A DNA stretch of 64,000 nucleotides. Source: Nymphaea colorata (taxonomy: Eukaryota; Streptophyta; Magnoliopsida; Nymphaeales; Nymphaeaceae). The stretch covers positions 27,003,934-27,067,933 of the forward strand of contig NC_045138.2 in assembly GCF_008831285.2 (NCBI RefSeq). The letters run 5' to 3'. The translations under genes and the position numbers were made by a program. The first letter of the stretch is position 1, and each line of letters begins with the position of its first letter. The notes beneath the pieces were generated by a model. That model was not told where the DNA came from. It was given only the letters and a program-made list of their open reading frames with translations, and did no database searches. Positions 21,106-34,100 of the stretch are shown in pieces.

Positions 21106-22281
21106 ATCAAAGAAATTCAGAAAAGTGTAAGCCAGTTTTGAAGCCGATTGTGGATCAAAGGAAGAAGGGTTTGATGAGCGCATAAGAACAAGAAATTCCG
21201 AGATGTTAGGAACAAGAAGCTGCACCACAAAGAAAGCATTGCTCATGGTTAATTTAAAATGGCTGCAATTAACATTCTAAGTTTAAAAAAAAAAGGCAAA
21301 TTTATAATCACCATTAAACATTAGTGAAGTTAAAATCTTTTCCATCTGTTCCAAAGTGTTTAATAGAACAACATTGTATTCCTAACATACATGATCCAAA
21401 AAAATGCTAGATTCTTTTACTATGAAATATAATACGATTATAGATGTAATCTAGAATAAGATCAATACAAATTGTCAATGTTTTCAGGAATAAGAATACT
21501 GCATTTCCCCAACATACATTATAGGAATCTTTGTTCCAAAAACACAATACTCTCCTTTTCAATCATCGACAACCAGATGGACCTCCTTATCAACATTTTC
21601 AAAGAGATTAACATGTTTTGCATTCTATCTTTGAGTAAAACATGCATATTTGCCAAGTTTTATTCATGCAAAGTCTGTTTGATTTATATCGCGAAAACTG
21701 CAAATGTCTTACAAAATCATGCATCTTTTTTCCAACATGAGCAGTTGACAGTGAAATCTGACTTATTTTCTCATCTAACAACAGCAGGAAAAGAAGATTT
21801 TTGGCTTCCACTTGTTCGATAATTAAGAAGGGCTTCAGTTTAAAAGCCTTTGACCACCGAGTAGAAAATTCCATCTTTGCTGCGCCTTTCCGCACTTTGA
21901 AAAGAACCGAAGATCTTGGCGCCACCTGGGCGTAGTAGGGGACGATAAAAAGGTCTTTTAGAAAGTTATATTGGCCGTTTAAACATGTCTCGAATATATC
22001 GGCTAATTTAGCCTCTGTCTGTCTCTTCGACAAATAATAAATACAGTTTTTTCTTTTGAATTTACAAGTGCTTTAAAATCGCTGATTCAAGCTGCGGCCG
22101 AAACGAAGACTATTTGATGATAAGCACGTTTTTTAGCTGAAACTTTATGCTCAAGCAGTTGGACAATTCAATTTGATATGGGACAAGAAAACGCAATGAA
22201 ACCTTCTTGACATGAGTAACACGCTTTATGCATGGGCCAAGGGAATGAAAAAAAGAAAAACTTTGTCAACTTAGATAAATA

Positions 22282-22285
<4 letters not shown>

Positions 22286-22353
<68 letters not shown>

Positions 22354-22375
22354 ATATATATATATATATATATAT
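22286..22375. repeat. Long (TA)n microsatellite
   Basis: About 90 bp of nearly uninterrupted TA, with a single TC step near 22351. It is self-complementary and likely to be length-variable. Confidence 0.95.
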
Positions 22376-23040
22376 AATCTAAAATGGGGTAGGTAAGGTA
22401 GGACACTTTTTGAGTACAGACATTTTTTTCTCTTTATAATCATATCTACTAGGTGTCAGATGTTGTCGAATGATTAGCATTTAGGGCATAGGTGGATTAT
22501 GATGGTTTTATGGATAATTTATGTTTATTTTACTAATATTTTTTTTTAATTGTATTCATCCGATAACTATATTATGCGCACAGACACACACATGCCAATC
22601 CCTACAATCAATGAAATTGATTCTTCTGGTTTCTTTTGCAAGATGCAATATTTGGAACGAGCATTTTATGGTCGAAACTAAGGTTGAGCATTGGGCCAAA
22701 CCGGTTCAAGGTTATGCAAAACTGGGCTTGAGCTGGCCTGAAGATCTTGTCGGCAGTTCAAGCCCCCCCCCCCACTTAGGTGTTGGGTTAAGTCCAACCA
22801 TCAATTTTATACCCGTCAAATACTCGTTTGATATCTACTTATATTTGAAACTCTCAATATTTCATATTTTAATATTTCAAAAACCCTTAGCCATGTGCTA
22901 AGAATTTTTAAGGGTGTCATTGGCAAGACATGAAAAGTTTCTAAGGGTGCCATCGACGACACATAAAGAGTTTGTAAATAAGTAATCGGTTGTGCACCAA
23001 AAATTTTTAAATTGGTTGATTGCTAGTGTCATATAATAAG

Positions 23041-23042
<2 letters not shown>

Positions 23043-23096
<54 letters not shown>
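23043..23096. repeat. (TA)n microsatellite
   Basis: About 27 uninterrupted AT units. Confidence 0.95.
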
Positions 23097-23099
<3 letters not shown>

Positions 23100-24394
23100 G
23101 TCGAGTTGAGCCCCCAATTCCTGATTCAAGCCAGTTTGACATGACAATTTTTTTAATTGAATCGGCCCAAGTGTTAAATAACCAGTCTAAACTCGGCCCA
23201 TCATGGGTAGGGTGTCCAACTACTCATCCGGTACCCAGTCCATTGCCCACCCGTATTGGGAGCTGGTAGAGAAAAATGAAATATAGGTGATTTGGTAATT
23301 TGTTAAAAGAAAAAAGTCTTTTATAGTCTTTTTACTTTTTTTTTTTATTTTTATGTTTTGTCTTTATAAAAGGTTTTTTTTTAATGTGAACTAAGGATAT
23401 TAACCATACTGCGCACAAAAATTCATGCACCAAGGCTTGCCCTTTGATGGGTCTCCCATTGCTGCATTGTTGAAAAGACTGGATGTATACAGGAATTAAA
23501 GTGCAGCGAATCTTGATTGACTGAATATAAACCAATTTGGGCAAATGATGGGGTGGCCGGAGAAAAGTGGTGTTTTGTATTTGGTAATTGTCAAACAAGC
23601 TGGTCACCTTGAATAGAATCAAGGTCTAGGAATATCTTTATTGATGAGGCTAGAATTATGGAATTTTAAAACTAAAATTCTCATTTCTGATGAAACGATA
23701 AAACAAAAAATTTTGATTATGCAGTCATAGACTCATTCTTGAATCAAAATTCTGGAATTGTAATTTTATCTTAACAAGTGGAATTATGATTTGCATGCCA
23801 GATGGTTTTAATTCAGCAATTCTAGAATTTTAACTCACTTTTTATCAAACACATCATTTTCAATTTTGAAATCAAAATTCTAGTCCCTCAAACACAACTA
23901 TCAAAAACTAGAATTGGAATTTTCTTTCAAATTCCAATTCAAGATAGAATTTTGTTTCTAGAACTTAAATTTTAGAATCAAAGTTCAAGGCCGTCAAATG
24001 CCCCATTAGTCTGTACATACCTAGCTTCTAAATGACATGAAGACTCGAGCCCTCACCTTAGGCGTAGGGCTTAGTCTCAGTTGACCCTTCCTAAGTTTCT
24101 CTTTGTATTGTTTTGTTCTTGTTTTACACAGATGTAGCGTTATTCTTTGTTGAATAAAAGGAGGGGAGCCTAACAGTGAACTCACCTAATAGTGAGAACA
24201 TGCTAATCTATGAGCACTTGGATAAAAATTAAGCATGTAGTTTTCTCTTCTCCTTTTAACTATATTAATTGACAACAGCTAGCATGGTAGGCATGGACTT
24301 CAAGACTCCACCAAATGACGCTTCCTGTTCTATCTTCTTTGGAGAAAAAGGTGAACACTAATGGCGCTGTCGTTGATTGGGGCCGACCACTAAC

Positions 24395-24625
24395 TTTAGT
24401 AGTCGACCACCCGCAAGGCGAGGGGCAGAGGGAAAGGAGGCCGCAGGGGCCTTGGCCCTTACCTCAGATTTTAACAACTTTAAAAATTTATATGTAAATC
24501 TAAAAAATTTTAGTTTAATATATGTAAAACATTTAAATTTTTTTATTGCGGCCCCCTGTTAAAATTTTGAAACTACAATTTGACCTCTGCGACAAAAAAT
24601 TCCAAGCTCCGCCCCTGCGCAAGGC
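24395..24625. mobile_element. Dispersed-repeat fragment with GC-rich ends and AT-rich core
   Basis: Read on the minus strand it begins GGGGCGGAGCTTGGAATTTT, passes through an AT-rich middle with a GGGGGCC interruption, and ends with AAGGCCCCTGCGGCC and CTCTGCCCCTCGCC. This resembles a dispersed plant repeat I know as a non-coding retrotransposon or MITE fragment. It has no coding sequence, and the class is uncertain. Confidence 0.4.
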
Positions 24626-26449
24626 CACCACATGGCTTTAGATGGGCATCAACAGTTTTTTGGGGGGTTCATTTTCTTCTAGGAAAATATACTTTTTCAT
24701 TTTTCTCAACTTAATGTCATACTAATGCATGGCATGTTTTCGGTTCAATTCTCGTGGGTGTTTCTCATGTAGACAATCAACAATATCATACATTCCACTC
24801 ATGATAATAAGGATACTTTTTCACTTTTCTCAAGTTTGTCAGCCGTGAAAGATGTACCATAACTGGCCGACTTGAGTGTCTCACAAGCACAGATTTTCAG
24901 TTCAATTCCAGTGCGCTTCTTGTCTTAGATCATAAACAGTAACATGTGTGATGCTCGAGTTGAAATGTGTATTATATGATCACTCAAGTCTCAAAGCAGC
25001 TCATAGGACGGAAGGAATGTAAGGTGACTATGCCTCTCGCAAACCGCCACCTTTTTCCAAGTTTGTCGAGGTCTCTTCTTTTCTCGTCTCTTTTGTTAGA
25101 GGATTGTTTCGGTTATTTGGTAGCATTGAATCTATATTGATAGAAAGTAGGTAAGATTGGCATGCAACTAATTTAGCTCGGCTACAGCTCAGTTGTATAA
25201 GCCATATTGGCTTCATGTTCTACGTCAAAGATAGACAACATGTACATGTTTGTATGAGCATATGCAAGTGGTAAGCAGATCAAATGTTCAAATGTAGGTG
25301 TTTGTATGAGTATATACAAAGTAGTAAGCAACTGCCAAACACAAAAACATGTGGGTCGAACGGGAAGGTCCCCCGAGTAGTGTTTGGGAGCAAACATTCA
25401 AACCTGGTGTTTAATATGAACGGATCATGATGCACATTTTATGTAAAGATAGCAAGCCAATTTGTATTGTTAGTAGTCAATGGCGTCTATGATTCAGTAG
25501 CGAGATGCGTCATTGACTACGTAGTTGAAGGGAAATTGAAGAATATGTGCTTATACATGATAAAAACATTGCAACTTGAAAAGAAAGGACAAGTGATATT
25601 CATAACGAAGAAAAAACCAAGGGAAAAGAAAACAAGGAAAAGCCAATATAATGTTCTTTATATTAATTTCCAAATGGAAAAGGGACAAGCCAGTGAAGTG
25701 GGAAGCCCACATGCCAAAGGGAACGCGTGAATGTTTGAAAGCGTATGTGATCAGCCCATAAAGTACAACGTCCCCACAAACACTGGATTCTAATCCAGGA
25801 TATCCAGCGCTAAATTGGGATTTTTCATCCCATGATTTTGGAGTTAAAAATCCCTCTATGCTAAACATGATTTTTTTTTTTGGAATGGGATTGCAAATTC
25901 CTGTTCAATTGATTCCAGATTTAAAATCCTGAGATTTTGGTCTTAGATTTTTATCCTGGTGCTGCCAATTCCCAATTAATGACAAACATGCGTTTCTAAG
26001 AGTAGTTACGAACTATAGTGACAGAATAAAAGTAAATTAGAGATTCATTTCTGCTGAGAGATAGGCCCTCCCAAAGCCATTGTTACAAAGAATTGAAGGA
26101 AATATGATATCATTACAAACACACATAGAAGCTAAAATCAGCAGCAAAAAAATACATCCCTCTCAATTCTTCTTGGAAAGAATAAAAGTAAATTAAACAA
26201 CTATGCTGGTGCAACATGTGGGTAAGGCTGGGCATCGGTACCGGGTACCCGGCACGACTCATGCTAAAAAATTAAGCACCACGCTGACCCACATTGGCTC
26301 GACTAATTATCATTCAATCCAATAAGTTAATTTTAATATTTTTTATTAATATATACATAGATAATGATATATACTATGATTAATTTTTTTATACATATTA
26401 TTTTATATTTAAAATATATTTTTAAAATGTTGTGCTGTACGCTAATGAA

Positions 26450-26494
26450 GTCAAGGCGCCTTCTTTACCACAGTCAAGGCGCCTTCTTTACCAC
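26450..26494. repeat. Two-copy tandem repeat of about 22 bp
   Basis: The word GTCAAGGCGCCTTCTTTACC is repeated immediately, separated by ACA. Confidence 0.85.
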
Positions 26495-26612
26495 TTTTGG
26501 GAGCTGAAAGTTGGCACAATTAATTTATTAGGCTGGCAAAAGTCTTCGTTCTGAGGCCACTTTTAAAGGCTCGAAGCCAACTATCGATAGTCAAAGCAAT
26601 TTGCTTTGAACG

Positions 26613-26671
<59 letters not shown>
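26613..26671. repeat. Compound (TA)n-(GA)n microsatellite
   Basis: About 32 bp of TA run straight into about 26 bp of GA. It lies just beyond the 3' side of the LINE remnant, where a simple-sequence tail would be expected. Confidence 0.9.
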
Positions 26672-26812
26672 TCCCCTAGCTAAAGTAACAAAAATTTGGA
26701 ACAAGAAATCCCTTAGCTAAAGTAACAAACCGTAAGACAGAAGCAAAAGAGGAAATATACAATACAACTTACAGAAAAAACAAAATAAGAGTGGAAGGAC
26801 AGAGCGGCAACA

Positions 26813-28135
26813 TCACTCAGCCGCAGAAAAAGGACGACACCACAGCTGAATGGCAAAATGAACATCTCCCTGTACAAGACGAGCTACAGACTCTGGCGAA
26901 GAGAAGGTGCCCCTGAAGACCCTGTTGTTGCGCTTCTCCCAAATGTGCCACCAAACTGAAAGGCGTCACAACCTCCAAACACGACCCCAAAAAACAACCA
27001 AGTTGGGAGAAGAACAGAAAAAGAAAAGAAGACGAATGGAAGGTGAGTCTGTAAGGCTATTAACAAGGGAATGTCAGGCAGAGGCAAAAATATTAAAGAA
27101 GAAAGGACAAGATGTCAAAAGGTGGACCCGAGACTCAGCCGCGGTGAGACAGATGAGACACTGGTTAGCTAAACTGATGTCAGTGCGCTGTAAGTGGTCA
27201 AAAGTGTTGATGTGGCCAGCAAGAAAAAGCTAAACAAAAGCAATGACACAAAGAGAGGGGCCATGAGACCAAAGGGATCGGGTTGAGAGCAATGTCACAG
27301 AAGAATCAAAAGAAGCCAGGAAGTAAAAAGAAAAGGTAAAACTCCGGGAAGGTGAAAGAGGCCAAGAAGAAGGTGTAAATGATGGAAGGTCAGCAAAACA
27401 AAGGAAAAGATGAAGGGCGGAAAGCAGGTCGCACCAAAAGTGAGAGGGAGAGATGTGAGAGATGGAATTACTCCAAACAGTAGGGGAAGACATGCCAAAT
27501 TTGGAGCAAATGAATAGGGTGATGAGAGAGTGTTCAGTTGCCAGACGCCACCACCAAGAACACAGAGAAGACTCACAAGCTCGACTAAGGTTGGTAGCCC
27601 CAGCACCCCTAAGAAGACGCGGAAAGACAACCATATCCCAGCGCGCAAGGCGATCTAAAGGCCGATCATCAACCCAGATGAAATTACGAATGATTCTGTC
27701 AAACCTATTCAGAACAGCCACAAGAGGTCGAAAGACTGCCAGAACATGGTGGGGGACAGACGCACGGTAGTGTTTAGCAAGAGTAATACAACCTGAGAGA
27801 GAAAACAGTTTTTCTTGCCAACACTGAAAGCGATTAACAAGTTTCTGCTCCACTTCATCCCAATAGGAGGATGCAAGAGGCGACAACGTAATTTGAAAAC
27901 CTAAATAATCCATAGGCAGGCCAGCAGCCTTACACCCAAAGCAAGCTTCTGCAAGAAGTATCATGGCCGGATCTGCGTAGATCAGGAAAATGTGACACTT
28001 AGAAGAATTAATAGAAAGACCCGAGGTGAGCTCAAAAACCCGAAGGATGAGCCAAGTTCTCACAATCTATTGGCAAGAAGCAGTGCCAAACAAGAGAAAG
28101 TCGTCAGCGAGCGAGAGAGAGAGAGAGAAGGGCCC
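26813..28135 (-). pseudogene. 5'-truncated non-LTR retrotransposon (LINE/L1-type) reverse transcriptase remnant
   Basis: On the minus strand the sequence enters in the RT palm with LADDFLLFG, a form of the catalytic YADD box. It continues through GLSINSSKC, LPMDYLGFQ, a W..KLFSLSGCITLAK block and RNFIWVD, then the zinc-binding RT tail (INTFDHLQR, CLICL, HLLTSCPF) and a final IWEKRNNRVF before a stop at 26813. All are standard late landmarks of plant LINE ORF2. A TAG at about 28064 interrupts the RT just after the YADD box, another stop sits at 27230, and there are frame changes after it. The endonuclease and the first part of the RT are missing. It is a dead copy, 5'-truncated as is usual for LINEs. 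The 3' flank carries CCCTTAGCTAAAGTAACAAA twice. Confidence 0.88.
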
Positions 28136-31100
28136 ATAAATATTTGTAGAAAAATTTGAAGGAGAATTTCAGCCTAAGTCATGCAACCAACCATCTTAAG
28201 CATTTAAAATTCAGACCTCCTAACAGGAAGTTAGAAAAACACAAGTTAACAAACACGGGACCGTCACATGTTGGACCTAAGTTATTATTATGAACATCCA
28301 TATCTGTTGGCATCGCTTCAATAGCGTATCATATATTCTCGTCCTTCTGTGAAAGCATATTACAAGAGATTATTTAAAGTGCCACTCAAAACTGATTAGA
28401 GACATGTTCAACTCCAAAGTTGGTGAAGTTATATCCGTGTGTGACTACATGTCACACACAAGTTCGTCGGACGCATGGTCCACCGCATCCAAAATTCTTG
28501 ATATGGTGAGCAAACCATGAATATCACGTTGCTAAAATAATTTAAAATTTCCACCACCTATACATATTTTGGCATTTGCGATCAGTGCCAATGTGAGAGT
28601 GATCAACCCGGTTAAGGAAGTGATTTCGCAGACGATTAGATGTCGCCGGGATTCTATGTCCCTGATGTGGGCCGGATCATGTCGGGATTTTATGTCCCTG
28701 CTTTGGCCCGTCGGATATCTCCTGCGTTTTCAGACACAGATCTAAGATATTCAAATAAAGTTTCTTGTCCGATTCCTTTCCGTTTTTTTGCCTCTTGACA
28801 AACGAAGCGTCCTTGGTTTCATGTGAGATTTCTAAAAGCATGTCTGGTTTATTTCTTTTTGGAAGAAACAATTCCCCACAAAGAATGAATCCCTTTCATC
28901 TGCACAATTAAAGAGGAGAGATCTCCTTGGTTTGTTTAACCATCTACGCGACGCTTCATCCTCAGGGAGGAACATTTTGCAATTACCATCTTCAATTATC
29001 TTTTAGAGGATGCTTGGTAGGAAGAACAATTTTTACTCCAGTAAAAATTACTCGTGGAGGACGATGGCTCATCAAACACGATTAGATTCACCTCCCGTAC
29101 TGTTGTTGGTATCAAAACGAAGGAAGAAAAAGTTGGCTTGGCTCCAGGAAGGTGCAACTTTTTTTCCTTGGTCGATGTCATTCAGACTTGAGTTACTGTA
29201 ATATTGTTGTCTATGAACAGGTCGAAGTGAGTATTCCAATGACAAGCTGTGGTTCTTAGAGAGTGCTTTAGATATTGTGAACGAATACAACATGTTCGTT
29301 TCTGGGCATAACTTCTTCGGTGGTCCGAAGCCAAACTAAGATAGTTTTCTTCGCTTGCAACTTAGACCTTCAATACGATATGTTTATATAGTTAATGGCT
29401 GTTCCCCTTTCTTCACGTATATTTTAACATTTGTTCTCTGCACCATAATTACTGTTCCACAGCTTAATCTGTTGCCTCCTTTCTTGTAACCGATCTCGAG
29501 TTTCATGGAGAAGATCAACAGTCGCCGACTCTTGGCGAGGCCGGACAGCCTCTTTGTGATCATGCTAAACGGATTCTTCTTTATGTTGATTATCATTTGC
29601 ATGGCTGGACTGACGTCAGTTACCACTGCAAAATTATCGCCACCCTCATAGACATGGCCCTGCAGCGTCGGCGGAGGTGGCAGAATAATAGGCTGGGCTG
29701 GTGGACCATCAGTTGCTTTTTGAGCACAGGAATGAGGATTTAACTGTACATCCTAATTCGCTTATTCGTTACAAGTCATTGTTATTATTTTTGATGAAAA
29801 TGGTCGAGAATACAAGATCCATTTGCATTTTTCAACCAGCGTTTGACACGCCTCGGTTTTACCTCACTAGCTGTGTCATCACACCAAGCCCAGAGATACA
29901 ATATCCATAAAAAAAATAGCAAGTTAACTTGGGATCTAAATTTATCGTAATTTTGGAAATTTATATATTATATTGGAATAAAAGAACAGTTAACAAATAA
30001 AGAGCCCTTACCAGTCGAATTAGATACAGTGTGGTGCCCATTGTATGGATTCGAGTCATGAGAACAGGGCCCTCATTGGTCACCACAGCAACTAGGGATC
30101 TGGAAGGGGCTAATGTAACTCTCTCTCTCTAGTTTGTTCTTGTATTTAGAGGACTTCTTATCTCCAAAAGTATTATCATTTTATTGGCTCTCTCTCTCTT
30201 TCTCTTTGTCTTTTTCATGCCTTGACATGAACACTGGAGAGAAATTAAAGAATCACAGATATCAGTGTGCCTCCTGAACAAAGTATGGCATCAAACGAGG
30301 ACGAAGAGCAAGTCCACCGCGAGGACCATGGGCCAAGTTGATCTGAAGGCAACGGGAAGCTAGCAAGTGAATGATCACAAATACCATGTGGAACAGTGTA
30401 TGTTGTAGTCCAGTTGATGCATATCCTTTGAAGGAATGGAGTTCACAGCTCCTGGACCAATCTGTACCTAGAATTTATCCCTTTTTACTGGAATTAGGAT
30501 ATGTGATTCTACAATTATTTAAATAGGAAACCTTACGAGTTACTTCATTTTAAAATCACAGCTTTGGGAATGCGCCGATGGACCTTTGCACAGCGCATTG
30601 AGGAGCTTAAGGTTCGGTGGTAGGGACTGGCCCCAACAAATAAATTATTAGTATTTGGCGTTTGAATTGGGAGATGAACAATTGCATTAGATGCAGTCCT
30701 GCGGAGAAAAAGGTAAGAATGACCAGCGAGTAAAACCCACTGCTCCGAATCTTTTAACTCGCATGACTTCAAACAAATGGAGAGATATGAAGATCACGGC
30801 AATGCCATGTAGTCCAAACATTGTTCTAGCATTTTATAGGGCACAACTCTGCCGGCCATGCTTGACTGCAGGTTCGTGAAGTTCAGAGGACCTTTACTTT
30901 CAGAACTCAAAAGAGCCTACAGGACAGTCTACTTTTATACTATTGGGAGCGCGACTGTAAGCATTCCCTTAAAATTGATCGACGAAAGGGAATTCAAATT
31001 GCTTTCGGCTTGTGGTATGTTGAGCAGAGATACTATTTCGAAACTCTATTCTGATGACAATTTACTTCCTCTAACAAATACAGGAACTATAGATGCCATT

Positions 31101-31173
31101 GCAATTACAGAAGGAGATGAAAGGAAGAAATGCCTTCTCTCCTTTCACCCAAAAACAGAAGAAAAGAATTTAA
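28136..31173. other. No supported gene between the LINE remnant and the ZIP gene
   Basis: Several frames of 60-114 codons exist, but none has recognisable family sequence or clear splice partners. The ATGTCGGGATTTTATGTCCCTG type word is repeated near 28640 and 28678. A 48-codon frame at 29505-29651 on the plus strand is listed separately. The last few hundred bases probably include the 3' untranslated region of the minus-strand ZIP gene. Confidence 0.4.
29505..29651 (+). CDS. Small ORF with one hydrophobic segment, unknown
   Basis: A 48-residue frame starts with MEKINSRRLLARPD, has a hydrophobic stretch (FVIMLNGFFFMLIIICMAG) and ends in a TAG. It is the type of sequence that could be a small membrane peptide or a signal anchor with a missing downstream exon. 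Nothing in the neighbourhood supports expression and I recognise no family. Chance is a fair alternative. Confidence 0.15.
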   Translation: MEKINSRRLLARPDSLFVIMLNGFFFMLIIICMAGLTSVTTAKLSPPS

Positions 31174-34100
31174 TCATGCCCATACTGCAAGGAGCGACAT
31201 AAGACTCGCACCAAGGAAGAGAGTGAAGTAAGACAAAATTTGTAACCGGGTGTTGCAGCTCATTTTCTTGCTCAAAAAATCCGCAGCTATCAGATCTACC
31301 AGTGCCATGTAGATCAAAATGCCTGCCGAAACCGAATCCAAGATCCCTTCCACAACTAGTGCCCTAGGACTGTTAGGGTTGTAAAAGGATGACAGCCCTA
31401 TGCCGATACTGATCCCCGCTGGAGTTGTGATTGCGAAGAAGCAAGCCATGATTGTAGCAGACAATGTATTGAACTGAGCCTGCAGATACAAATTTAGTTA
31501 AGTTTCCTGCACCATTTTGCTCTAAGAAAAGGAAAAAACAAAGCATATCAAACGGTGATATGAAGCAGCATAGTTTACACTACAGCAGTGATCCTTTCTT
31601 CTTTTCCTCTTCATTACAATTTCAACAAACATAAGAGGAAACTTACTAATGACATCAGACTTGGATGATTCAAGAAGAGAGAACACTTCGGCAGATTGCC
31701 AAAGAAAATTAGGTGGGAGCTGTATATACCTATGGATCCCCACTACCAAACTAAGTCGGCATGATGAGAGAAAAGGAGACAGCTCAGGCAGTAGAAACCT
31801 GACACATTTCCCAAAGGAGGAAAAAGTGGCATAGACCTCACAACAGTAAGAAAATTAGAATATGGAGAAGCATGAAAGGCCGCCCTTACAAGTTTAAAAG
31901 TCATTGGAGACTACCGACCACTGTCCACCTTCAGCAATCGCAACTATTGCTTGGTGGAGAAAAAGATCAATCCAACCATTTTCTTATAAATGCCCAGACT
32001 GGAGAACAAACGGAATCAGAATAATGCGAGCAAAGAAGAATGTTCATCCGGGACATGGTTTCACAGATCACCAACGAAAGACTACTAAAAATTTCTGAAA
32101 ATGGCTTGTGTTTAGGCGATCATAGACACAATAACGAGCAAAAGAGAAAGCATGGTGAATGATGTTTGACGTTCACATCAGCCACCTGGAGAGATTGGGT
32201 CCTAAATGTGATATCTTGGGAGATTTGGTTACCCTTTAATTCATGTTACTCTAACACCGAAGAAAGCCAAAGCAAAATCAAGAAAGTTCATCCACTCAAG
32301 GAAATTAGGCTCTTGGAGATCGTTCCCATCTCATACATGGTATAATACGGTAACAACAGGAAAATGAATTGCATTCTACAACGCAGAAACTGAAAGGGTT
32401 CTTCGTGCTCGATGAGCTGATTTTCAAACATACCTTCTTCTCCTTCCCCTTATCCATCATTCTTTCCTGTCCTTATGCTAAGAAGGATCTATGCAAGTCA
32501 TTCATGTTTTCTCAAAGATGCATACATTAGAAAACAAAAAGGGGAAAGAAAGAGTCTGTCCTAACCTATAGATTATTGCATTCCCAATACTCCTAACTTG
32601 AGCAGCCACGGATTCCCAATGCTCCTAAGCAGCCATGAAGTCAGCCACACATTCTCCTCTTTCACTATTATTTCACTTGATTTTGATCCCTATATGAATG
32701 AACAATACTCCCAACTTGAGCAGCCATGGATTCCCAATACTCCTAACTTAAGCAGCCATGGAGCCAGCCACACATTCTCTTCTTTCACTATTATTTCACT
32801 TGATTTTGATCCCTATATGAATTTCATATGTCAATTTAATGAGGTTCCTTTCCTTCAAATGACTCCAACGTACATGAAGGTGAGAGACAGTACCATAAGG
32901 GTGTCTTTTGGAAGCACAAATAACTACTGTAAAGATGTAAGACGTAGACTCCTGTCACACAAGGTGGTAGAAGGTAGATATGATTTGTGAATATGACACT
33001 AGTCGTTGCGCTTATTATGGTCGAACGCTTCTGCAGAAGGATAAAAAAGACACTCGTCCCAAATTGCCAATGTCAACAGAAAAAAGCATCCTCTCTGTAA
33101 AGATGCTAGAGGAAAGAAATGCTGAAAGCTAAAACCAACAGATAAAACTTAAAAGCAACAAGTCACAACAAAGCAAATGATTTCTTAATAGTAGAGGACT
33201 GCAATCAATCTGCTAAAATCACCCGCTTGAAAAGCAAATAGCCACCAAATTTAAGAAAAAAAAAATGCAGTTGTAACATTTACCTGTGAAATGCACCCAC
33301 CAAGGGCAAATCCTTCAAAAAACTGATGGAAAGACAATGCAGCCATGAGAGGTCGGATGGTGCAGGGACTCTGAGATACCCCTAGGGACAATCCGATGAT
33401 CACCGAATGTGATACAATCCCCAGCTCCAATACCTTCAAAACAAAATCCAGCACAACTGTAGCAACATCAGAAACTAACAGTTGACAGAAACAGGATTGG
33501 ACTCGGTTGATTAGGTCTGATCGTGGATGTCTCTTCCGCTGCTATGATGTGGGTTGTTGGACAAGGGAACGATCATATTATTTTTCCAGATCAGACAGAA
33601 GTCGGGCAAGTATTCCACTTTGTACGGCAAGGATAATGAATAGTGTTCAGCAGCATATAGCTGATGGGCTGGTCTATTATACTACTGTCACAAGGATGTA
33701 GAAGTTCTTGCATGATACATACTCACAGGATAACAATGTGAGTAGGATTGTACAGGTCGAGTTTGTTTCAGAAGCAAGATTTGCCCAGAATTCTAAAAAC
33801 AGTAGTTTAGAAGATATCACCTATTTCAATAAATATCCTATTTCTACGCTTTCCTAAAGAAAAGTCTTCAATTTATCACGAGATATTTCTTTATGAAATT
33901 ACCGAATTCGCCATTTTAAGAAGTATCTATGAAAATCAGAATGAAGGAAAAAAAATCTTGCCACCAATGCTGGAACCAAGATGTAGTTCCAGCCGAAGAG
34001 CTTCATTCAGCCGCTGACCTGAGAGACGACGATGTGGCGTACGTGTGAGTCGGCTTCCCCATGTTCGTGCGTATGAGCGTGGCCCACCAGCTTGTGCATG

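Noticed and set aside
21608-22033. 141-codon minus-strand frame beginning near KRQTEAKLADIFETC
   Set aside because: It has no ATG in its plausible part and I recognise no domain; it could be a decayed exon but cannot be supported.
27462-27770. 102-codon plus-strand frame rich in arginine
   Set aside because: Antisense of the LINE reverse transcriptase remnant.
30858-31202. 114-codon plus-strand frame next to the ZIP gene
   Set aside because: No recognisable family and no splice partner; it overlaps the ZIP 3' end antisense and looks like untranslated flank.
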